Below, one piece after another: positions 1 through 6,212 of a stretch of DNA of 24,682 nt (position 1 is its first letter; every line of letters begins with the position of its first letter). The translations under genes were made by a program, and so were the position numbers. Below the pieces are notes generated by a model. It saw nothing but the letters and a program-made list of their open reading frames with translations. It was not told the origin of the DNA and ran no database searches. This stretch comes from a virus: positions 1 to 24,682 of IMG/VR virus record IMGVR_UViG_3300035188_000085, one strand, 5' to 3'.

Positions 1-170
1 TACTGTTGCGTGGCCGCGTCTGTTATACCATATCCGGCCAGGGTTGTGGGTTTACTCATAAGGTCCGAAAAAAGACCCGTAGACGCGACCGTATGCAGCC
101 CCGCGACGTCGCCTACGTTAAGCGCACCGTCGGAACCGATGGCGCTGGCTAGTGTTCTGGCTCTGGACAT
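1..170 (-). CDS. Tail-fibre-like protein, N-terminal fragment (runs off window)
   Basis: The start codon at 170 overlaps the stop of the upstream gene as TAATG, the tight coupling used elsewhere in this block. The 56 visible residues begin MSRARTLASAIGSDGALNVG and continue with FSDLMSKPTTLAGYGITDAAT. The second stretch is the kind of 'KPTTLxGYGITDA' segment that recurs in phage tail fibre and tail collar proteins. The frame stays open to base 1, so the C-terminus and any receptor-binding domain lie outside the window. By position it is the last visible member of the fibre/adhesin series. The family call rests on this short motif only; the full function is unknown. Confidence 0.7.
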   Translation of the reverse strand, partial: MSRARTLASAIGSDGALNVGDVAGLHTVASTGLFSDLMSKPTTLAGYGITDAATQQ

Positions 171-589
171 TACGGCCTTTCCCCCTCTAGTACGGTAGTA
201 GACAGTATTTCTGTAGCCCGCTCTTGGGTGAGCAGACCTTTGCTGACCAAGACGTTAAGTCCGGCCACGGTTCGTTCGTCCGACAAGTTGACCTGTGACA
301 CCATGTTGAAGGTCTCGACCCAAGCCTGGACCTCAACGTCGGTCTTGGCAGCGGTCAGAACGCCGACATACTCAGTGTCGGTCATGCGGAAACGAAACGA
401 CACCTTTGTGATAATGTTAGGAATAGTGATCGGCGGACGTGGGTCAACGAATTCGCCATCTATATAACTCCAACCGGGGCTAACATAGTGCGTCGGCGTT
501 TCAACCCATGAACCAAACAATACCGGCTGCGTGGCCTGCTCGACGACATTTGTTACTTTTCCGTCTTCAATCAATGCCCAACGCTTCAT
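170..589 (-). CDS. Small tail-associated protein (fibre accessory, function unknown)
   Basis: This 139-residue protein has two apparent parts. Residues 1-55 start MKRWALIEDGKVTNVVEQ and contain a PGWSYIDGEFV segment, typical of small proteins encoded beside phage tail fibres. Residues 60-135 form a likely helical part with VSFRFRMTDTEY and GLLTQERATEIL, which I recall as a recurring domain in phage tail and fibre-assembly proteins. The start at 589 overlaps the stop of the glycine-rich adhesin gene (ATGA), so the two are probably translationally coupled. A chaperone or accessory role for the adjacent adhesin is possible but is inferred from position only. There is no signal peptide or membrane segment. 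Confidence 0.72.
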   Translation of the reverse strand: MKRWALIEDGKVTNVVEQATQPVLFGSWVETPTHYVSPGWSYIDGEFVDPRPPITIPNIITKVSFRFRMTDTEYVGVLTAAKTDVEVQAWVETFNMVSQVNLSDERTVAGLNVLVSKGLLTQERATEILSTTVLEGERP

Positions 590-1098
590 GGTCCAAAATC
601 CTCAATGATAATTAAACCGCCAGACCCGCTGCCAGCATCCCGCCCGCCGTAGTAGTACCCGGCGCCGCCCCCACCGGCTCCGTAGCCAGTTGCGTTACCA
701 CCGTTTACACCCCCGTAGCCAGATCCAGAACCTCCTGCGCCATATTGCGACGACTGTCCATTAAAACCACCAGCTCCTCCGCCAGCGTCACTACCCTGAG
801 AGAAGTTGCCGCCGCCGGATCTACCTCCAACTGCGGTTAACGAGCCAAACGTAGTGTTGCCGCCGCCGCCAGCTCCAACAGCATAAGAAGTAGCCCCTGA
901 CAACTTTATCCACTGTGTCCATACAGCTGCAGCAGACCCGCCGTCACCGGAGCCGCCGCCACCATTTCCGCCTCCGCCGACGAGAGTGACGTAGCACCAC
1001 GCATTAGCGGCGGTAGGCGTATATGTTCCAGTTCCACTTGTATACGTAGTTACTTGTTTTGGCTTTCCGCCAGACCTTAGGCTGCTAAGAGCGGTCAT
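586..1098 (-). CDS. Stand-alone glycine-rich adhesin-type protein
   Basis: About 170 residues, dominated by glycine runs (GGGGNGGGGSGDGG, GAGGGGAGYYYGG) interleaved with short aromatic and polar patches, and ending in GLIIIEDFGP. The early segment TYTSGTGTYTPTAANAWCYVTLVGGGG matches the entry of the phage glycine-rich tail domain, in which a short beta region leads into packed polyglycine-II-type strands; T-even-type gp38 adhesins use a similar architecture. It probably forms a receptor-binding tip. I chose the ATG at 1098 because it overlaps the stop of the fibre gene as ATGA. An in-frame ATG at 1110 is an alternative, but its upstream Shine-Dalgarno is no better. The same domain type is fused to the end of the other long fibre in this window (3093-5171). 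Confidence 0.8.
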   Translation of the reverse strand: MTALSSLRSGGKPKQVTTYTSGTGTYTPTAANAWCYVTLVGGGGNGGGGSGDGGSAAAVWTQWIKLSGATSYAVGAGGGGNTTFGSLTAVGGRSGGGNFSQGSDAGGGAGGFNGQSSQYGAGGSGSGYGGVNGGNATGYGAGGGGAGYYYGGRDAGSGSGGLIIIEDFGP

Positions 1099-2462
1099 AT
1101 CAAAACCCATCCAATAGTTGCGTTGACGTAGCGGAGCTGCAGCGACGCTTGCGTGTCGTCGAGCAGTAAGTCATCCGCGATGCTTTCAATGTTCTGGCCG
1201 TTGCGGGCAATCACGTTGTCGATGCGGCCGTTCTCTACAGTGACCCACACTACGTCGCCAGCCGCCGGAGAAGCCGGAAGTGTGACGGTCGTGGTAGCAG
1301 CGTTAGTCAAAACGTAGTGCTTGTTAGCGACGGCTGCTTGCGTAGTGCCAGAGACGACTACTAAATCTGGCAGACCGCCAGCCGGGGCTTGATTTTTCCA
1401 TAAGTTAGTGGAGCCGTCGTATACCAGTATCTGCCCATTGGCAGGAGACGTAATCAGTACGTCGTGAATCTCATCCAGCTCGTACCCATTCTGTGGGCGA
1501 ACGTAAATCTGACCGCCGCCAGCATTGGTTTTTTCGACAACGCCGATATAAACCAAGTGGTTTGGCGCTACTGGCTTAGTCGTTGTTAGCGACCCAGCAG
1601 TGCTTCCAAGGTAAAGAGTTGCTCCGCCAGTGTAAGCGGATGTATCTATATTACTTAGTACGCCTTGGCAAATAACGTAGCCTGTCTGATTCGCGCCTAT
1701 GTTTTCAGCGGCAAGACCAAAAGTCTTTGCCGATGTTGCATCAGAAGTATTAAACGCCAGCTTTACCGTCGCTCGATCGCCTTGAGCAGAGTGTAGATAT
1801 ACAGGCTGCCCTTTATTGATTGTAAACGACTCGGCGTTAGTTACATACGCATGCATTGTTTGACCGAGAGACGCAACGGCATTACCGCCGAGCATCGGCA
1901 TGCGCAAAGAGCCGGTCGCAGAATCCCATGTCAAGCGGCCAACAGCGTCGGTGACGACTGCCGTCTGGTCAAACGTTATGTAGTCAGGATTTAGCGAAGT
2001 AATGTCAGTGTTCGCACCTAACAGCGCGTACTTCGCATCAGACTCAGCTTTTGTATACGCGCTGTCTAAAGGCTCGTAACGAGCGTCAGATTCTGCTTTC
2101 GTGTAGGCGCTATCGATTGGTTCGTAACGGGCATCAGCTTCAGCTTTTGTATACGCGCTATCAATTGGTTCGTAGCGAGCGTCGGCTTCAACCTTGGTGT
2201 AACCGTCAGTTAAGCCTCTCGGTACATACGAGACAACTTCAACCATGTCACCAGCAGAAGCAGGAATGGTTAATACAACCGCGCTCATGTCGGTAGCAGT
2301 GAAATCGTCACCCGCTACCAACTTAACGCCGTTGTAGTACACATCGACGTAATTAAGTATGTACCCGCCGGTGGGCGAGAACGAGGTCTGACCAGCAGTC
2401 GCCGTGAACGTAGTCACGATGCGCTGCGTTGAGAACCCTGGTGCGTTGCCGATGTATGCCAT
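1095..2462 (-). CDS. Tail fibre protein with YTK-type tandem repeats
   Basis: 455 residues. The N-terminus MAYIGNAPGF matches the start of the 692-residue fibre upstream (MGYIGNAP) and is likely the virion-docking peptide. Residues 1-85 look like a beta domain. Residues 88-151 are four 16-residue repeats of the form YTKAEADARYEPIDSA, a common trimeric fibre-shaft motif. The middle (about 200-330) resembles a fibre beta domain. The C-terminal 80 residues (TVTLPASPAAGDVVWVTVENG through GWVLI) are a beta module common at fibre ends. The start at 2462 has a GAGG ribosome site directly next to a hairpin. The stop overlaps the glycine-rich adhesin gene, suggesting shaft and tip are made together. 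The receptor is unknown. Confidence 0.85.
   Translation of the reverse strand: MAYIGNAPGFSTQRIVTTFTATAGQTSFSPTGGYILNYVDVYYNGVKLVAGDDFTATDMSAVVLTIPASAGDMVEVVSYVPRGLTDGYTKVEADARYEPIDSAYTKAEADARYEPIDSAYTKAESDARYEPLDSAYTKAESDAKYALLGANTDITSLNPDYITFDQTAVVTDAVGRLTWDSATGSLRMPMLGGNAVASLGQTMHAYVTNAESFTINKGQPVYLHSAQGDRATVKLAFNTSDATSAKTFGLAAENIGANQTGYVICQGVLSNIDTSAYTGGATLYLGSTAGSLTTTKPVAPNHLVYIGVVEKTNAGGGQIYVRPQNGYELDEIHDVLITSPANGQILVYDGSTNLWKNQAPAGGLPDLVVVSGTTQAAVANKHYVLTNAATTTVTLPASPAAGDVVWVTVENGRIDNVIARNGQNIESIADDLLLDDTQASLQLRYVNATIGWVLI
2010..2201 (-). repeat. Four tandem 48-bp repeats coding 16-residue fibre units
   Basis: Four consecutive 48-base units encode YTKVEADARYEPIDSA, YTKAEADARYEPIDSA, YTKAESDARYEPLDSA and a decayed fourth unit beginning YTKAESDAKYALL. 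DNA identity is highest between the central units, suggesting recent duplication or gene conversion. Units of this size in frame can lengthen or shorten the fibre shaft without a frameshift. Confidence 0.85.
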
Positions 2463-2473
2463 GCGTTACCTCA

Positions 2474-2493
2474 AGAGCAGCTTTTGCTGCTCT
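2474..2493 (+). terminator. Hairpin, terminator-like on the plus strand
   Basis: A perfect 8-bp inverted repeat, AGAGCAGC then TTTT then GCTGCTCT, lies in the 35-base gap between two tail genes. On the plus strand it is followed by GATTTTATTT, so it has intrinsic-terminator geometry for antisense transcription. On the minus (coding) strand there is no U tract after it; instead it ends one base before the GAGG ribosome site of the gene starting at 2462. It may block antisense read-through, protect processed mRNA, or tune initiation of the fibre gene. Confidence 0.5.
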
Positions 2494-2497
2494 GATT

Positions 2498-2695
2498 TTA
2501 TTTGGCTGGGCTAGGAAGTTCGGTGGAAGCCGCTCCTGCCGCTACCTCCATCATTTCCTTAGCGTTTCTTTGCTTCTCAGCTTGCGTTTGAAGTTTCTGT
2601 ATCAGGTTCACAACCACCTCAAACGGTTGTTTTGCCAACGCGCCAATAATAATGTTGGCGTCCTGCTCAGTAAGAACAAAAGAATACGTTTCCAT
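2498..2695 (-). CDS. Small conserved phage protein (function unknown)
   Basis: 65 residues beginning METYSFVLTEQDANIIIGAL. The pattern LTxxDxNxIxxAL followed by a PFEVVVNLIQKLQTQ helix is one I recall in short proteins next to phage tail fibre genes. The predicted fold is mostly helical with a polar, proline-containing tail (STELPSPAK). No membrane segment or catalytic motif is seen. It sits between two tail genes, 10 bases after the upstream stop, so a structural or assembly role in the tail is likely but not demonstrated. Confidence 0.7.
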   Translation of the reverse strand: METYSFVLTEQDANIIIGALAKQPFEVVVNLIQKLQTQAEKQRNAKEMMEVAAGAASTELPSPAK

Positions 2696-2705
2696 TTAGC
2701 ACCTA

Positions 2706-3080
2706 TTAACCGTTTGAACCAGCAATGGCTTCCCAAGAGCCTGATGCTTCGTCCCAATCGTAGCGTCCACCGTCAGACGGAAATGGCACCGGTGGTGCCC
2801 AGTTCAGTTTGACTTCATCAAAAACCCAAGAAGCAAATGGCTTCGGTGGGATAAACGCGTCGTAGTCAGCGTCATAGGTATAACCTACGCCAGCATATCG
2901 TTTACGAAACGTTCCGTTATACGAGGTCTGCACCCAATTGCCCTCGCCAAATAAACTTTGGCAAAAGGCGACGCCAATACTTTCAACCTCGTTTCCGTCT
3001 TCGTCGCATATATCTTCGTTGCCAATCACTACGACTTTGATTACCACGTTGTCTTCATCAAGCTGTGCAAAATGTGCCAC
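2706..3080 (-). CDS. Small tail-associated protein (MAHFAxLD family)
   Basis: 124 residues, read from a GTG start at 3080 with a GGAG site 8 bases upstream. The protein begins MAHFAQLDEDNVVIKVVVI, continues with a WVQTSYNGTFRKRYAGVGYTYD segment and ends with repeated W-containing patches (FASWVFDEVKLNWAPP, YDWDEASGSW). This architecture is shared by many small proteins encoded near fibre genes in T4-like cyanophages and marine phages (recalled, not searched). The density of Trp and Tyr suggests a beta-rich virion or carbohydrate-contacting protein. No enzyme motif is seen. Confidence 0.75.
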   Translation of the reverse strand: MAHFAQLDEDNVVIKVVVIGNEDICDEDGNEVESIGVAFCQSLFGEGNWVQTSYNGTFRKRYAGVGYTYDADYDAFIPPKPFASWVFDEVKLNWAPPVPFPSDGGRYDWDEASGSWEAIAGSNG

Positions 3081-3092
3081 GTCTTATACTCC

Positions 3093-5171
3093 TTATGCTA
3101 ACCACTCGACGATAACCATTCCCGATCCACCGTTACCGCCGCCGCCATAACCACCAGCACCGCCACCGCCGCCGGAGTTTCCAACCGCGCTCTCACCGTA
3201 AGCGTCGCTAGCGTTACCGCCGTTACCATACAGGCCGCCTGCACCGCCGCCCCAATTGACGCCACCCGTTACGTTTCTACCCACTAGCCCGCCAAGGCTA
3301 CCCGCTGCGAAAGTGTATTGCCTTGCGCCACCAACCGCTCCACCAGCGCCTGCCTGTGAATTTTGCTGTTGGCCAATACCACCGCCACCAAGCGCGCCAG
3401 AGCAGCTAATTGAGCCAAACGAAGTAGCACCGCCAGGAGACCCGTTACCTTGAGAGTCAGGAGGGTGACCAGCACCCCCTCCACCGATAGTGACAGCAAC
3501 TCCTGATCCCGGCGTAACATTAACGGCCCTTTTGATCATATATGCGCCAGCACCGCCGCCGCCAGCACCGTTGCCGTATGCGCTTGCGCCTCCGCCTGAG
3601 CCGCCACCAACCATGGTGACCCAAACGGATGTAACGCCTGTCGGGACAGTAAAGGTGCCCGAACCTGTAAATGTCTGTGACTGCAATTTGCTACCCGTTA
3701 CATAAGAAGTGTAATTAGCGCTATTAAGGTACGTGACCCACGCACCGTAATTGCCGCCTTGTACGTTGCGAGTGCGAAGAACGTTAGCATTGTCTTCCCA
3801 CCCCCACGCGACCTGAACGCCCCAGACGTTTGATGCGTTGGTATGACGCATGTTTTGCTGGAACCACCACACTCCACCGGGGCCACCTGTTGAGCTACCA
3901 GTAGGTGTGTCGCCAGAAAGCCTTGTGCTCCCAGCAGGCGTGTTGGCGAAGTCGGTGTTCCAGTTACTAGCAAAACCCTGCGTAGTGTTGGTTGCGTACG
4001 CGGCCGTGCCGGAGATATTGATGCCCCACGTACCACCGTTATTTGTGACGGCCTGAGAACCGTTAACAAAAAGATTGGCACCGGGCATGGCGTAGTTAGT
4101 CCCATCCCAGAAAAGGTATCGCGTTCCAGTATTACCAAAGAAAATAACGCCGGTGCCGTTACTACGAGTGGCGGTAATGTCTTGAGCAACAAAAGCACCA
4201 TTAGCATCACGCGCGACAATAGCGTTTGCTGTATTTGCACTTGTTGCGTTCGACGTTATTGTGAACGTTGCGTTGCTCGACTGGTTAGCCGTAAAAGTCT
4301 GAGAACCAGACAACCCCGTACCCGACACGTTCATTGTCAACGTGCCGTTGTTTACGTTGGAAGCCGTGGTTGCCGTAGCAGCGTTGCCGCTGATCGAGAT
4401 GCCCCACGTTCCGCTTGCACCAGTACCGGTTGGCTGCGGAGGCGTGTACCCGAGCGCGGTCGTCACCTGGCTTGAGGTGATCGTGCCGGTGTAGGTAGGC
4501 AGGTCGCCCGAGGCTAGCGATGCTCCGGTAGTAACGCGGCCTTTCGCATCAACAGTGACTTTTGTGTACGTACCGGCAGACACGCCGCTGTTGGCTAACG
4601 TCAATGCCGTGCTGGATCCAGTCGATCCGGTTCCAGTTACATCACCGGTAAACGTCAAAGACCCGGACGGGATGCTAACAGCAACGTTACTAACAGAAGT
4701 AAGTCTACCTTTAGCGTCAACCGCGATCTGAGGAATGTTTGTTGCGTTACCGTAGGTGCCAGCACTAACGCCGCTGTTAGCCAGCGTAAGAGAGATTGCA
4801 GTAGTACCGCTACCGCTGGCGTCACCGGAGACGGTAATCGTCTGGTTGCCGGATATATACCCGCTAGGGTTTGTGCTGTTATACGGAGTAAATCCGAGAG
4901 CTGTAGTAACGTCAGAGTAGGTAAGGATAGTCTGATACGTACTAGCTGCGCTAGCAATCGTTAAGTACGGAGAGAGCGCAGAACTAGTTATGTACCCACT
5001 AGGGTTAGCGGAATTGTACGGCGTGAATCCAAGCTTATCAGTAATAGCAGTAGAACTAAGTTTGGCAGCCGTAACTGCTCCATTGGTTATATCAGCTGTG
5101 CCAACTGACCCGTCAAGGACGTTGTCACCAGTGATTTGTCCGCCAAACGGAGCGTTACCAATATAGCCCAT
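3093..5171 (-). CDS. Long tail fibre with C-terminal glycine-rich adhesin domain
   Basis: 692 residues. It opens with MGYIGNAPFGG, the docking peptide shared with the second fibre. Residues 45-110 carry two copies of GFTPYNSxNPSGYI. Residues about 120-220 hold two LTLANSGVSAGTY units with VDAKGRL/VTVDAKGRV. WGISISGNAATAT and WGINISGTAAYAT follow. These are standard trimeric-fibre repeats. Around 400-490 there is a Trp-rich segment (NTPAGSTRLSGDT, GVWWFQQNM) like a pyocin-knob or carbohydrate-binding module. From about 498 to the end a glycine-rich domain begins SGTFTVPTGVTSVWVTMVGG and ends GMVIVEWLA. The likely job is host recognition at the virion surface. The alternate frames of this gene stay open over long stretches because of Gly/Ala/Thr-rich coding, not because of real overlapping genes. 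Confidence 0.88.
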   Translation of the reverse strand: MGYIGNAPFGGQITGDNVLDGSVGTADITNGAVTAAKLSSTAITDKLGFTPYNSANPSGYITSSALSPYLTIASAASTYQTILTYSDVTTALGFTPYNSTNPSGYISGNQTITVSGDASGSGTTAISLTLANSGVSAGTYGNATNIPQIAVDAKGRLTSVSNVAVSIPSGSLTFTGDVTGTGSTGSSTALTLANSGVSAGTYTKVTVDAKGRVTTGASLASGDLPTYTGTITSSQVTTALGYTPPQPTGTGASGTWGISISGNAATATTASNVNNGTLTMNVSGTGLSGSQTFTANQSSNATFTITSNATSANTANAIVARDANGAFVAQDITATRSNGTGVIFFGNTGTRYLFWDGTNYAMPGANLFVNGSQAVTNNGGTWGINISGTAAYATNTTQGFASNWNTDFANTPAGSTRLSGDTPTGSSTGGPGGVWWFQQNMRHTNASNVWGVQVAWGWEDNANVLRTRNVQGGNYGAWVTYLNSANYTSYVTGSKLQSQTFTGSGTFTVPTGVTSVWVTMVGGGSGGGASAYGNGAGGGGAGAYMIKRAVNVTPGSGVAVTIGGGGAGHPPDSQGNGSPGGATSFGSISCSGALGGGGIGQQQNSQAGAGGAVGGARQYTFAAGSLGGLVGRNVTGGVNWGGGAGGLYGNGGNASDAYGESAVGNSGGGGGAGGYGGGGNGGSGMVIVEWLA

Positions 5172-5181
5172 TGCTCAATCC

Positions 5182-5508
5182 TCAGACGAGGTAAGACAGA
5201 GTAGCGTCGACTGAATTACTAGCACTTGCGTACGCAGTAATTGTGTCGCCCGTTTCGAGCACCACTTTTTGATCGCCGCCTACCACCGCCAACGCTCCGC
5301 CTGGAAGAACCAGTGCGTCCTTAATTAAGAACGCAGAAGCGCCGCCACTCTTGTTCAGTTTCGCCGAAATAGTCACGTTTGTACCGCTTGCGTTGGCAAA
5401 AGCTAACCCAATAAGGGTCTGGGTTTCCCCAGCCTGTACGGTAGTAGTAACAGTCGAAGGCGATCCTGATGTGCCGATGTTCGGCAATGCGATCGATTTA
5501 AAAGCCAT
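5182..5508 (-). CDS. Small beta-rich virion protein (tail-associated)
   Basis: 108 residues starting MAFKSIALPNIGTSG. The sequence alternates hydrophobic and polar residues (VTTTVQAGETQTLIGLAFANA, NVTISAKLN, DALVLPGGALAVVGGDQKVVLETGD), as expected for a jelly-roll or immunoglobulin-like beta sandwich. I recall similar stand-alone proteins just ahead of fibre genes in marine podoviruses and myoviruses. It begins 3 bases after the stop of the neighbouring 70-residue gene. A likely role is a tail or fibre-joint component; no catalytic residues are visible. Confidence 0.72.
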   Translation of the reverse strand: MAFKSIALPNIGTSGSPSTVTTTVQAGETQTLIGLAFANASGTNVTISAKLNKSGGASAFLIKDALVLPGGALAVVGGDQKVVLETGDTITAYASASNSVDATLSYLV

Positions 5509-5511
5509 GTG

Positions 5512-5724
5512 TTACCCCAGAGCGATAGCCATAGCAATCGCTTTGCTGTCTACCTCAGCGCTTGAGTACACGCCCAGATTGCTCCGGGCGGTACTCGCGC
5601 TAGTGAGGTCGCTGAGGTTGGCTGCTTTTTCCGACTTGTCGCTATTCAAGTTCGAAAAGTTAGCATCAACCTCCGCATTAGTCAGCGGCGATCCCTTTAC
5701 GTTTCTAAGAGTTACCGTTGACAT
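5512..5724 (-). CDS. Short fibre N-terminal-type protein (LTNAEVDANF motif)
   Basis: 70 residues. The segment KGSPLTNAEVDANFSNLNSDK is a signature usually found at or near the N-terminus of much longer phage tail fibre or tail collar proteins. Residues 35-60 (NLSDLTSASTARSNLGVYSSAEVD) resemble the fibre-shaft linker that normally follows it. Here the ORF stops after AIAMAIALG. It therefore looks like a detached fibre head domain encoded as its own gene, either a docking adaptor or the product of splitting a fibre gene. The frame and the start at 5724 are clear, and it sits 12 bases from its upstream neighbour. Confidence 0.72.
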   Translation of the reverse strand: MSTVTLRNVKGSPLTNAEVDANFSNLNSDKSEKAANLSDLTSASTARSNLGVYSSAEVDSKAIAMAIALG

Positions 5725-5736
5725 TTACGGTCTCTG

Positions 5737-6198
5737 TTAGACCGCTGACAACGTGATCGTCCAAGTAACGGACAATGCGTCATCTGCGCCCTTGTTCACA
5801 ACCGGAAACACGGTGCGGCAGAGCATGTCACCAGCCGTCGAGGCATTGAAAATGCCCGCTTCGGTCACAGCACCAGTCGCGTCACCCGGCTCAAACGAGG
5901 CAACGTAAACAACCTTTTCGTTGTCCGTGCCAGCGATCGTGCTGGAATCAAGAGCCTCACGTGAGCCAAGCACGCTCACGAGATCGGTCTGACCAGCGGC
6001 AGCAGCCGTGGTACCAGAGCCGAGACCCATATGAGACATGACAGCCTTCGACGTGCCGACCATACGGCTAATGATGTAAGCCAAGCCCGAGCTGACGACG
6101 AGATTATCGACCTCGCGCTCGTCCTTGACGTTACCGTCTTTGTCGCGCAGAACAATGTTCAGGCGACCCTTCACCTTCAAACTTTCGAGCGTATTCAT
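5737..6198 (-). CDS. Tail structural protein (M-GLGSGTTAAAAGQT family)
   Basis: 153 residues. It contains SHMGLGSGTTAAAAGQTDL, then VVYVASFEPGDATGAVTEAGIFNA and FPVVNKGADDALSVTWTITL. This pattern (an 'M-G-G-T' turn followed by 'F-PG-TGA-TEAGIFNA') is one I recall from beta-rich proteins in phage tail and fibre clusters. The start at 6198 has a GAGGT site. Third-codon bases look richer in C/G than in the flanking tail genes and resemble those of the capsid gene, which may mean high expression. Its place between the repeat protein and the fibres suggests a tail or baseplate-like component. Confidence 0.75.
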   Translation of the reverse strand: MNTLESLKVKGRLNIVLRDKDGNVKDEREVDNLVVSSGLAYIISRMVGTSKAVMSHMGLGSGTTAAAAGQTDLVSVLGSREALDSSTIAGTDNEKVVYVASFEPGDATGAVTEAGIFNASTAGDMLCRTVFPVVNKGADDALSVTWTITLSAV

Positions 6199-6212
6199 CT
6201 AAAAAGACCTCA

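Noticed and set aside
3698-4240. 180-codon same-strand frame inside the long fibre gene
   Set aside because: Its product is a Leu/Thr/Pro-rich shadow; other alternate frames of this fibre are also open for long stretches owing to Gly/Ala/Thr codons. No convincing start signal.
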